From Henricia sp. BOLD:AAB3569 (Eukaryota; Echinodermata; Asteroidea; Spinulosida; Echinasteridae), in assembly GCA_037783545.1 (NCBI GenBank), contig JBBELK010000560.1, forward strand, positions 1 to 64,000: a stretch of 64,000 nt of DNA, read 5' to 3'. Below the pieces are notes generated by a model. That model was not told the origin of the DNA and did not search any database. It was given only the letters and a program-made list of their open reading frames with translations. Below, piece by piece: positions 54,397 through 64,000 of the stretch; within the stretch, counting starts at the first letter, position 1, and each line of letters starts with the position of its first letter. The position numbers were made by a program, and so were the translations under genes.

Positions 54397-57300
54397 TTTT
54401 TTTTTCCCGTTTTCTTCTGATTTGTTTCCCATAGACAAAGCGCATAGGCGTTGTCGGCGCTTTTTAAGGTTGTTCCCAAACATTGATCTTAACCAAACTT
54501 GGTCACATCAAACACATAGTATAAGAGGTGTGCACCCAAGAATGGCTTCATTGTGACGTCACCAGTGACGTCATTACAATAGTTTAAAAATGCCTAAAAA
54601 GCCGAAAATGACCAAAATATGCACATTTTAAAATGACCCCCTTGCCAAAACCGCGTGACACAGGGTCTTCATATTTGGCAGACATATAGATCAGATCCTA
54701 GCCTACAATGTTTTAAGTGTAGGCATTTTCATCTGACCCTTCCTTCCTGGGTCAATCGAAGGTCAAAGTTCAGCCAATTCAAAAATCACATTGTTTGTAT
54801 TTGTTTGTACTTATGAAGCAATTTTAGCTATTAAAGTACGCTTGATCTTCATAAAATTAGGTACAGGCATGGGCCCCATCGCAAACTTCCACCACCATGT
54901 AGAACATCACCATGACATAAATGATTACGTAATTATATTTATTTAAAAATGGCAAAAAAGTGGATTTTCGTCATAAAAATGAGCCAAAAATGCATTTCGT
55001 AAAATGTTTCCCTCTATAAAACCAGATGACCCAGGGTCTTCATTATTAGCAGACATTATACATGTAGATCAGATACTGCGCTACAATTTGCTTTGTGTAG
55101 TCATTTTCATCTGACCCTTCCTTCCTGGGTCAATGGAAGGCCAAAGTTCAGCCAAGTCAACATTTGCGTATATACATGGTGGATTTAAAAAAACAAACCG
55201 AGATATTATTGCCAATTGTAACTAAAGTAGCGCGCGTATGAATGAACAAGAGATATCATCTGTTAGGGTTGAATCTCCTCTTTAAAATGACACCATGACA
55301 TGTCATTATGTTTTCGGTTGACTGAGCAGTAACCAGTGGTATGCCAGGGGCGTAGTTTTAGATTTGACCGTTCTCATTTTTTTCGTGGAAGCGCAGCAGT
55401 CTTTTAACTGTGTGTACCACGGACGTGTAATTTAACAGAAGATGGTTTAACAAAAGGACATGTGAGTAGGATACAATCTTTTATGTTATTTCAGTCTTAT
55501 TTAAGAGAGTCCACTCTCTACAAGAAAGTAATTGTATGTTATTGAGGGAATGTTGTAGTTTTGCCGTGAAGCATTCATTCCAATGTTTGTTTTCTTCCTT
55601 TTAGGCTTAGTAAGGTGCAAAGCTTAATATAGGCCTGATATCATTACGTCATTGTCAGGATTTTATTGAACCATCTTAAACAAATCTAATTACGAAATTG
55701 TTCCTTCTTGGCCAAACTCTTTTCAATCTTAACAAATTATGTGCTTTGATTTATACCTTTGATGACTAATACTGTATATGTAGGCAGGCCTATATAAGTT
55801 TTTTGAGCAAACATCGGATGTGAACAAAACAAACTAAAAATTAACAATCTTTTTCGCTGACTACATCGTGAGACAGCAGATGAGTATTGATTTATTACAA
55901 ATGAACAGTTTATAATTCGCAAAGGGAAATAAAACCTGCCTCTAAACTACGTTTTCAGGATAAACTTTTTAAATATTTTATTTATAACGGCATGTGACAT
56001 TATGACAAATAGTATTAATTTTACAGTAACTTAATTGATGTTTTTAAAAGTGCAAAAACCGAAAATTGCCATATTTTCAAATCTAAACAAATCTTTTCTC
56101 AATCGACGAAGGCTTCTGTACTATTTACATAATGTACATGTTATTTTGTTTTATATGAAATTTGGCTCAAGACTCTCTTAGTATAAATCCTGAACCTACA
56201 TGTTATGATACTCCTCAAGGAGCTAATTAAGTAATCAAAAGTTTTTACCTGCGCCATGACTTGGTATCTCACAGTTCATCAAACACCTGGAAGTGGCAGA
56301 TCTGTATAGCAGTACACTCAGGCAAACTGACACAACTCAAAAACTGTTCATCATCAGGTATAAGATTAAATGAGCATACAATTTAATGTTTTCCATATTC
56401 AAACGTAGCAAATCAGCCGATTCACCTATGATCGTGATTCCTGCGCCATATACGGTCATTAACAAAGGTATTTAACTGATGATCTCATAATGACGTCATC
56501 ACGTGTCAGATTAAAGGTGATACAAATATTATAAATATGAAATATTAACAAATGCGAGCTACAACCTTGATTCCTTCCCATATACGATCACTAGCAAAGG
56601 TCGTTAACTTTTGGCTTTTCCGTTTATTTCTTCTGATTTTTTCCCCATTGACATAACGCATGGGCGTTGTCGGCACTTTTTGAGGTTGTTCCCAAACTTG
56701 AGGTTGTTCTTAAACAAACTTGGTAACATCAAAGACATAGTAGTAGAAGAAGTGTGCACCCAACAATGGCGTCATCATGACGTCATCATGTGTAAGTTTA
56801 AAGGGGCATGAAATTTAATGTTTCCATATGCAAAATTTCATAAAAAAATCAACCGTTTGACCTACGATCTTGATTCTTTCGGCATATACGATCATTAATA
56901 AAGGTCTTTCAGATGCCCACATGCCTTCACATTTGACCTCTTTCCTTATTGGTCAAACAGACTTTGCCTTGCCATTTGAAACTGGTAAGAGGTTTTTGGA
57001 TGGGGTCAAAGGTGTTTGAGTTCGACTAGGGTGGGGTATCAAAAAATATCGCCATGACCTGTGACCTTGCTCACTTCCGGTAGAAACCCGAAGTGCATTT
57101 AAATAAACCTATTTTGTAAAAGTGGGGAAAGCTGCCGAGATGCGGTTGGTAGTGTTAGTGTCTAAGGTAAATAGGGTTTCCAAAAATGTAAGTTTCTACG
57201 TCATTCCATAAAAGGGCGCCCTCTAGCGGCAACAATTAAAACGTCGTAAAATGACCCCTCGACAGCAGTGTTTGCGCAAATTAACCCAGTAGTGGTGATT

Positions 57301-57514
57301 ATAGAGTGCGTCGACCACCAAACATCTCTGTATTCTTAAAACATTGATTACGTCCTCAATCCTTTAAAGGTAACACATTAGAGGTAAACACTTTTTAATT
57401 AAATACCTTATATGCTAACAACTAATTTTGCAAGCTAAGCATGCTCATTTTTAAAGTTAAACAAAAATCCAGAAAAAGCCCTACGCTCTGTTTATAGAAC
57501 AGACGTAGCTCTAG
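54397..57514 (+). repeat. Array unit 5
   Basis: Header near 54428; two 372-bp repeats (marks near 54743 and 55117); the ACATGGTGGATT block (55173); AAGCTTAATATAGGCCTGAT block (55619); exon-like block (56130-56355); variant header near 56644; hairpin 57479-57514 with a TTATAG loop. Its order of blocks matches unit 2 most closely. Confidence 0.75.
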
Positions 57515-58433
57515 TTTTTTTTGTTTTCTTTTTCCACTCAAACGTTTCCAGAGCTTTTCTTCAAAACGGTTCAAGCTATCAACTTGAAACTTTGTGGAAA
57601 CATCAACCCCAATGTGAAGGTGTGCATTGAAGTGTGACGTCATTGTGACGTCATCGGGTATTAAATTACAACCCAAAAATTACTGATGACGTCATCACGT
57701 GCACGGTGGTTACGTAATGTAGAGAAATTATTTGTTGGGTCCCTTGATAATTAAGCTAACTCAGTCGTTTGAGGGCGCTATGCCAAGCCTTCACTAATCT
57801 GACGATTTGCGCCCATATATAGTGCTCGACTTCTAATAATAGAACTTGTATCTAGGCAGCTTTTAGGCAAGGCTGCCGTGGCGAGTTATATATTCGCGCG
57901 CAGTCAGTTTTACCAACGCTTGAGGAAAGACTAGCACGCACGGACTGTCCGCTCAGACAGCCTTTACCATAGCGTTTTTTGGGGCTTATGTTTTTCTTTA
58001 TTTCTGTCTACCGTTTCGGTAGAGGGGTTACATGCATAATGCATGAGGTCAGGATTCCCCATTGACCAATGAGAAGGTGAACTGTTACACTGCATGACGT
58101 CATACGCATAGAAAATTAGCCAGTTGTAGTTTGTATGAATCTTCGAAGAATAAAAAGCTAAATATTTCAGGAAAAATAAGTCGCAACATATTCAGGCCAA
58201 GAAAATGCTCTAGATGATCGCGATTTAGGGGAATATTAAATTCACCAAGGCCTACTCCCGAACCGGCCGGCCGCACAGTACACCGTGCCGCGCCGGTATA
58301 TGCCGCCGGTCGTCTGCGGCGGCCGCCCCGCTAGTGGTGCATGGCAATGCCGCACGGTGCATTGTTGTTTTGCGTACAATGTATGATCTACCTCCATGGT
58401 ATGATGTACTAAGGCAATGAAGCATGGCATAAA
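57515..58433. other. Diverged array module and unassigned DNA
   Basis: After the last hairpin, 57515-57660 follows the header layout with different bases (TTGAAACTTTGTGGAAACAT, AAGGTGTGCATT, GTGACGTCATTGTGACGTCA), so it looks like the start of a diverged sixth unit. Beyond 57720 nothing is recognised except GC-rich DNA at 58250-58340. Confidence 0.45.
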
Positions 58434-58884
58434 AATTGTTTTCAACAAAATCTTACTGCAAAAGAAAATGTTAAAATTGCTAAAATTGCTTCTTTGTCAC
58501 CCAATGTAAACTCTCTGGAGCATTTATCATGTTATATTTAAAAGGATTTATTAGTGATATTTAAATTTATATATACCCTGAATAAATAGTTCCTTACTAT
58601 TTGTTATGATGAACAAGTTCAAATGTCTGTCAACCTGCGACAAGCCACGGCAATTAAACAACTTACGACAACCCTTAAGTTACGATTATTTTATGATTTA
58701 TCTTTATAAATCATAAATTTGGAAAATTTCAAAGCCAAATCGCACAGTGGGAGCTAAGCCGGTATTCCGCTGTGCAAATATTTTCTTAAGACTATAGTCC
58801 CATTTATCTTAAGATATGATACATGTACAATTTTAGCAATTTTAACATTTTTTTTTCGCAGTAAGATTTTGTTGAAAACAATTG
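58434..58884. mobile_element. ~450-bp TIR element next to a LINE
   Basis: TTGTTTTCAACAAAATCTTA at the left pairs with TAAGATTTTGTTGAAAACAA at the right, with arms of about 54 bp. The interior contains the TTACTATTTGTTATGAT word of the satellite at 59.7-60.5 kb and a small palindrome (ATGATTTATCTTTATAAATC). Confidence 0.7.
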
Positions 58885-59325
58885 TTATTAAAGTATTGTT
58901 GCTTGTTTTTAAAATTTTGCATGGTGATTGTCCGGAATATTTGGCTCAGCTTATTACTATTCGCCCAGTCTCTCGTTATAGCCTCCGTAGTTCTAACCCG
59001 AATAATGGCGTTCTTCTTCAGCACCTTGCCAAACATAGTTGATTGTCTTTGGTCGATCAGGCTTTTCAATATGCCGCTCCATCGCTTTGGAACAAATTGC
59101 CTGTCCAAGTTAGGAATGCCACTAGTATAGTCTCTTTTAAAACTTTTTTTAAAACTCATTTTTGTATGAGTGCCTTTAATGTGTAAAATGTAATTGTATT
59201 TTATATAATTGACTTAACTTATTTTAACTGTTGTAATTTTTATGTTTTGCTGTAAGGCGCATTTGAATATTTGTTGAAGTAGAATTTGCGCCGAATAAAT
59301 GCATTATTATTATTTATTATTTCGT
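58884..59325 (+). pseudogene. LINE reverse-transcriptase C-terminus and 3' tail
   Basis: From about 58905 one frame reads KILHGDCPEYLAQLI, then SRYSLRSSNPNNG, FQYAAPSLWNKLPVQVRNA, SIVSFKTFFKTHF and MSAFNV before a stop. This is the conserved C-terminal signature of CR1/L2/Rex-type LINEs (LRSS, then AAP.LWN.LP, then F...LKT). One in-frame stop lies between the LRSS and AAPSLWN blocks, so it is inactive. The 3' end (AATAAATGCATTATTATTAT) is the usual ATT-repeat tail that marks the true end. The 5' part is missing, as in most LINE copies. Confidence 0.8.
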
Positions 59326-59639
59326 AGCGTCTCGCAGGTTGTCACAGACTTTTGTACAGTTTTTGGTCACCCACTGCATTATTTGTTGCGACTGCGACAC
59401 GTGCAAAAGTAGGAAGTGTTGTACGTGTCGTAAGGATTCTTAGCCACTTCACGACATATCTTTTCATTTGCAAATTCTAACGCTTACCATATCATATCGG
59501 TTACAATGTGCAATTTATTTCGAAAACATACACATTTTTCCCTTTATTTTTCTTAGTGATCTCCCAATTTAACAGTTCCTTAAGAGATGACACAGTACGA
59601 TCAGGACATTTGTTGATCCTGTTTAAATGTCCATGACAA
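59326..59639. other. Unassigned non-coding stretch
   Basis: No element ends or coding motifs recognised. Confidence 0.4.
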
Positions 59640-60560
59640 GCCACAGCTTACAAAACTCTACGACAAGCTACGATTGCACTGTAACAATTAAATCTTAGAA
59701 AATCGTAATGCTCAGTGCTTATTGTATTGTTGTGATATGGATTTTTTTATAAATACATACGAATGTCTGCAATTCTTTACGATTCCTTACGATGACAGTA
59801 CAAATCTACGACAGCATCTGCGACTTGTTCAGACACATACGAATGTCTGCGATCATGACCACACATTGTGCGATTCATTACGATTCCTTACTATTTGTTA
59901 TGATTCCTTACGATGACGCAGTACAAATCTACTGTGACGACATCTGCGGGTTGTTCAGACAGTCATTTTGTTACAAATCTTAGAAAATTTTAACGCTTAT
60001 CGTATTGTAAAGATAAGTGCATTTTTAGTATACGAATGTCTGCGATTCCTTACGATTCCTTACGATGACAGTGCGAATCTACGACATCTGCGATTGTTCA
60101 GATACATACGAATGTCTGTGATCATGATCACACATTGTGCGATTCATTACGATTCCTTACTATTTGTTACGATTCCTTAATAATTGTTATGATTTCTTAC
60201 AATGACGCAGTACAAATCTACTGTGACGACATCTGCGTGTTGTTCAAACAGTCAATCATTTTGTTACAAATCTTACAAAATTGTAACGCTTAGCGCTTAT
60301 CGTATTGTAACGATAATGCATTTTCAGTATACAAACGTCTGCGATTCATTACGATTCCTTACGGTGACAGTGCGAATCTACGACATCTGCGACTTGTTCA
60401 GAAACATACAAATGTCTGCGATCATGATTACGAATTGTGCCATTCATTACGATTCCTTAAGATTTAGTTACGATGACAGTACAAATCAACATCTGCGACA
60501 AGCCACGACCACTTACGATACTCCATGTCAATCTTCGAAAAGCTGTGTTTTACGTATCCC
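59640..60560. repeat. ~280-bp tandem repeat, three copies
   Basis: ACGAATGTCTGC(A/G)ATTC recurs at about 59759, 60035 and 60331 (steps 276 and 296). TTACGATTCCTTACGATGACAG and GATCATGA(C/T)CACACATTG-like words follow in each. The word TACGATTCCTTA is itself repeated within copies. Frames here are by-products of the repeat. CTGCGACAAGCCACG near 60495 links it to 58640 and 59635. Confidence 0.8.
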
Positions 60561-60777
60561 TCCCACTTTGCGACAATCGTATAAAACGTTGCAGGTAATC
60601 TCAGCAAAATTGAACAGTGATTTTGTGCTTGTACATCTTGAAATTTTTGCTTCCAAATACAAAATATGGTAGTCGACAGGCCCAAACCGATTATCTCGCA
60701 ACTTGAGAAAAACCTAGGAGAAAAGTCAGATTTTGTTCAAATTAATTGTCATATGGGTTATAGGTTTTGTACACGGG
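60561..60777. other. Unassigned spacer
   Basis: No feature recognised. Confidence 0.3.
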
Positions 60778-60908
60778 GTGCAAGGACGACTTGACTCGGG
60801 GACGACTTGAGCCAGGGACGACTTGTCTCGGGGACGACTTGACCTGGGGATGACTTGACCTAGGTGTTAATTGAGGGGAGCGAGTTGACTCGGGGACGAC
60901 TTGTCCCG
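60778..60908 (+). repeat. Short tandem GGGGACGACTTGACTC repeat
   Basis: Seven or eight copies of a ~17-bp unit (GGGACGACTTG plus a variable tail). An ACGT microsatellite follows at about 60930-60949. Confidence 0.85.
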
Positions 60909-60949
60909 TTTCGCGTACTAGGCCTACGTATACGTACGTACGTACGTAC

Positions 60950-61249
60950 TAGCGCGGTGTTTTGTTTGCCACACGAAAAGCGAGTTTATAACTTTAAAAA
61001 TGGTTAATAAATTTATGTGGAGTTACTCTATAGAACTTTGACTAATCATGTTTCTTGTATTTTGTTTTCCTGGTACGAATAATAACTTTCGCTTTTTTCG
61101 TGAATGCTACCTATATTTTATTAGTCCAGTCAAATTAGGGTTACACCCACCACTAATTGCAACATAATTGTTTTAAGTGCTATGCATTTCAGTAAAGTCT
61201 CCTGAACATCATACTAAAAGTCTACCTACATATATTTGGTGGAAAGGTG
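60950..61249. other. Unassigned AT-rich spacer
   Basis: No feature recognised. Confidence 0.3.
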
Positions 61250-61620
61250 TCAAATTTGCATAATATGCAAATTACCTGCCGCCATTAGGAAAATTATACT
61301 TTTTAATGTAACTTTATATTTAGGTGCCCAATCAAAGCGCATAAAGTGTCTAAACCTGTGTTTGCATGGTCACTCTACATGATAAACATGTTTCTGAATT
61401 AATAGTGTGAACACAAATATGCAAATTATGCAAATTAGCGGCCACCATTAGGAAAACCGTTTTACAATACAACTGTGTACGTAGGTATCTGTTCAAAGCG
61501 ATGTACGATGTACATGGCCAGAGAACATGATAAACATCTTTTTCAATTAAGTGTAACATCTTTTTAAATTATGTAAATTAGCTGACAAATATGCAAATTA
61601 TGAAAATTAGCTGCCGTCAC
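61250..61620 (+). repeat. ~168-bp repeat with ATGCAAAT octamers
   Basis: ATATGCAAATTA followed by GC(C/T)GCC or GGCCACC and ATTAGGAAAA occurs at about 61265, 61416 and 61589. ATGCAAAT, the POU-factor octamer, is present in each and doubled in one copy (ATGCAAATTATGCAAATTAG). Confidence 0.7.
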
Positions 61621-61984
61621 TGTAACAAAAAAATTAAAAGAAAAATTGAGTGATTAAACCTAATGTTCATGGAGTGACTCGTATACGTCGGATTCCAAAT
61701 TTATGAAATTATATTTTTAAAAATAAAAATACAGTATAACATTTACCTGAATAACAAATATTTAAATATGAATATAAAAGACATACAAATTGCTAATAGA
61801 AAAATAAGAATTAAACAAGAGGTCATTTTATAAGTCTATTAAATAGAAATTTACTCCAGTCAACCCCTTGAAGTCAGCCGACAGCTCTAGCCTCGGCCTT
61901 GCACTGAAGCTTGCCTAAATACCATGTGTTGGTTGTTGGACTAATTTTCGGCAAGAGAAAACATGTCCGCAAAGTGTTAAACGG
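61621..61984. other. Unassigned AT-rich spacer
   Basis: No feature recognised. Confidence 0.3.
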
Positions 61985-62720
61985 GCACGCATGCCCGCAG
62001 TGTCGTTGGCACACTTGCCACAGAAGGAGAGGGCACACTTGCCACAAAATACTTGGCGCGCACTTGCCGCAAAGTACTTGGCGCACTTGCCAAAAGTACT
62101 TGGCACATCACTCTTGCCACAAAGTACTTGGCACACTTGCCACAAAGTACCTGGCACACTTGCCACAACGTACCTGGCACACTTGCCACAACGTACCTGG
62201 CACACTTGCCGCAAAGTACCTGGCACACTTTCCGCAAAGTACCTGGCACACTTTCCGCAAAGTACCTGGCACACTTGTCGCAAAGTACCTGGCACACTTG
62301 TCGCAAAGTACCTGGCACACTTGTCGCAAAGTACCTGGCACACTTGTCGCAAAGTACCTGGCACACTTGCCGCAAAGTACCTGGCACATTTGCTGCAAAG
62401 TCCTTTGCACATTTGGCACAAAGTAATTGGGACACTTGCCACAAAGTCCTTGACATATTTGCCACAAAAGAAGGCATGCATGCTTGCTTCAAAAGTACTT
62501 GGCCCGCTTGCCACACTGAGGGCACGCTTGCCCCAAGAGTAAATGGTAATCTTTCCACAAACAAAGCCCTTGGCTTATTTGCCACAGAAGCAGCTTGTCA
62601 AAAATTGTTCGGTATTCCTGCCACAAAGGTCCTTGCATATTTGTCACAAAAGAGGGCACGCTTGCCCCAAAAGGTACTTGGACGCTTGCCACAAACAAAG
62701 CCCTTGCCATCCTTGCCACA
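61985..62720 (+). repeat. 23-bp minisatellite, about 30 copies
   Basis: Unit CACTTGCCGCAAAGTACCTG plus GCA, cleanest between 62120 and 62400, with graded variants (GTCGC, CCGC, CCACAA) in blocks. Copies degenerate towards both edges. Since 23 is not a multiple of three, several frames on both strands stay open, giving Cys- or His-rich pseudo-proteins; none is a gene. No spacers, so not CRISPR. Related words recur at 63073-63105. Confidence 0.9.
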
Positions 62721-62733
62721 GAAAAAATAGCTT

Positions 62734-63429
62734 TACACCCAGCACGATATGTGACAAAGGGACCACTCCCCCCTTCCGCCCCTATACCTCAACACACTCT
62801 TCCATTTGGTTAGCGTACCAACACCCACCACCACCCCCTTTAAAACATGAATTTTTTTTGAACTCCCTTGGATGTTTCAGACTTAAAGGCACAGGCTCGT
62901 CAGCAATGCGCGCCCGCCAAATGTGTGCCACGCAATACGCAGCTCCATAGCAAAGGCATGGAGCTGCGTGTTTCGAGCACGAATTTGGCGGGCGCGCATT
63001 GCTGACGAGCCTGTGCCTTTAATGGGGAAAATGGAAGGGGGAGTTGTCCTCTGTCACATATCGTACTGTAGCTTGCCTCAAGTGCTTGGCACGCTTGGTA
63101 CAAGCATGCATATTTTCCACAAACAGGACATGCTGGCGTCAAAAAAACGCCCCAGAAGTTGTCTTCCAGCACGCCTGCCTACAGTGCTGGGGATGTTTTC
63201 CAGCTATCCAGATCCACTGCTGCATATGCAGCACAATATTTGGCATTGGGTCCCCTCACTCACTCTTCCATTGTTCCCCCATTGTGTCTCAAACATCCAG
63301 GGAATTTCAAAAGAATTCCTTTCAGCTTCTAGGGGGTGGGGTTTGGGGGTGGTGCGTTAACAAAAGGGAAGAGTGTTTAGGTATAGGGGCGTTGGGGGAA
63401 GTCCCTTTGCCACATATCGTGCTGGGTGT
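62734..63429. mobile_element. ~696-bp TIR element containing a nested palindrome
   Basis: ACACCCAGCACGATATGTG at the left pairs with CACATATCGTGCTGGGTGT at the right. Further inward, CTCCCTTGGATGTTTCAGAC pairs loosely with GTCTCAAACATCCAGGGAA. Arms are about 150 bp. The 140-bp TTAA palindrome sits at the inner edge of the left arm. No coding. Confidence 0.75.
62883..63022. mobile_element. 140-bp TTAA palindromic element
   Basis: TTAAAGGCACAGGCTCGTCA at the left is the complement of the right edge (TGACGAGCCTGTGCCTTTAA). The arms meet near ATAGCAAAGG with almost no loop. TTAA at both edges suggests a piggyBac-type target. A rearranged copy is at 12971-13196. Confidence 0.85.
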
Positions 63430-63553
63430 AGACCGTATCGAATAGCTACCATCTTGTGGGGCACCTTTTGTTATTTAAACTGTTAAACAATTTAAGCAAT
63501 GAACAAAAAAACTGCCCTACAAGATGGCGGCTATTCGATACGGTCTATACACC
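63425..63553. mobile_element. ~130-bp fold-back element
   Basis: GTAGACCGTATCGAATAGCT at the left pairs with the right edge (GGCTATTCGATACGGTCTATAC), and ACCATCTTGTGGGGCA pairs with TGCCCTACAAGATGGC. Arms are about 38 bp. It sits at the right terminus of the preceding TIR element. Confidence 0.75.
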
Positions 63554-64000
63554 GCTGGCACATACGGTTGGAATGCTAGCCCTTATCAGATTGTGTTTGC
63601 AAAACATTAAATTTAACATTGAGTAATGCCTCAGTTACTTAAATTAGACATTTACAGTAAACTCTCGTTCACAGTCTGCCTTTCCACTGCTTGAACGTTT
63701 CACAAAGACTATTTATAATTTAGGCACTGTCCGTCTCGTCTATGCAAATTTCTGCCATACATTACCAATCAAATTGAAATAAAAACCACACGAGAATATT
63801 TACATAAATTATGATCAAAGGCGGAGAAGTGGTGAGGGTGGGCGGTTGGTATGACACAACTGTTGCGCCAGACAGATACATTTGTCCCCTCTTGGCTTTT
63901 CATTGGTTGAAAGTTACCTTTTCATGCGCTGTGGGAATGGTTCAGGTCGCTACCAAAGCGTACGACTGTGAATTATGTATTTTACCCACCAGTCATCCAA
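63554..64000. other. Right edge, unassigned
   Basis: CAGTAAACTCTCGTTCACAG at 63656 resembles the terminus of the 29705-29870 element. Its partner end is not in the window. Nothing else recognised. Confidence 0.35.

Larger units (their letters stand above)
42233..57514 (+). repeat. Array of five ~3-kb units, Helitron-like
   Basis: Each unit opens, after a T-rich stretch, with the header CCCATAGACAAAGCGCATAG and GGCGTTGTCGGCGC (42233, 44974, about 47890, 51347, 54428). Each closes with the hairpin CTACG-CT-CTGTTC-AT-AGAACAG-A-CGTAG, then CTCTAG or CTCTAT, and a T-run (44953, 47849, 51301, 54396, 57514). Units share blocks in the same order but differ by insertions and internal copy number. A 3' hairpin followed by CTRR and T, plus head-to-tail arrays, are Helitron hallmarks. 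No Rep/helicase coding is present, so the units would be non-autonomous. Confidence 0.65.

Noticed and set aside
60202-60672. 156-residue frame
   Set aside because: Lies in the ~280-bp tandem repeat; no family signature.
61915-62730. Overlapping long frames on both strands, Cys- or His-rich proteins
   Set aside because: They are translations of a 23-bp minisatellite whose period shifts frame each copy; no family features and no start context.

Overview
This looks like an animal nuclear genome segment made almost entirely of transposable-element sequence. There are no bacterial gene blocks. Present are Ty3/Gypsy retroelements with tRNA-like primer sites, a Polinton, LINE fragments with endonuclease or reverse-transcriptase ends, a Tc1-like relic, many TTAA-flanked or fold-back miniature elements, minisatellites and a tRNA-like gene. 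The mix (a Polinton of the C. elegans F54H12.2/F54H12.3 type, TGACGTCA-rich long tandem repeats, recurring TAGGCCTA words) suggests a marine invertebrate, perhaps an echinoderm, hemichordate or mollusc. That assignment is an inference and is weak.

Layout. 0.4-3.4 kb: minus-strand Gypsy-type remnant (protease, Gag, leader repeats, tRNA-Leu-like primer site, LTR). 3.5-11.7 kb: Polinton fossil. Its plus-strand block holds a PC4-like gene, integrase with chromodomain, penton-like protein, small basic protein, major capsid region and adenain-like protease. A converging minus-strand block holds the packaging ATPase, a core-like basic protein and a conserved unknown. No protein-primed DNA polymerase was seen. 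11.7-12.6 kb: plus-strand Gypsy reverse-transcriptase fragment, then a MITE with one end duplicated. 14.4-15.5 kb: LINE endonuclease fragment. 15.7-26.5 kb: large minus-strand Gypsy element. A young non-autonomous LTR element (21831-25738) sits inside its LTR, with two 1314-bp LTRs that look identical and a 4-bp target duplication.

26.5-41.7 kb: a graveyard of short elements: fold-backs, a Harbinger-like insertion inside another MITE, and two paralogous copies of one repeat that carry different later insertions and so act as empty sites for each other. One possible host exon lies here, the start of an RRM protein ending at a consensus splice donor (40654-40750).

42.2-57.5 kb: five head-to-tail units of about 2.7-3.5 kb. 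Each ends in a conserved hairpin followed by CTAG or CTAT and a T-run. Each contains about 372-bp internal repeats and many TGACGTCA palindromes. I read it as a probable Helitron/Helentron-like tandem array; this is the most unusual structure here. 57.5-64 kb: a diverged extra module, a terminal-inverted-repeat element, a LINE 3' end, three short tandem arrays, a 23-bp minisatellite open in several frames, and nested inverted-repeat elements.

Apart from the possible RRM exon and the tRNA-like gene, no host gene can be supported. Boundaries are read by eye and are good to a few bases where sequence motifs are quoted, otherwise to tens of bases.
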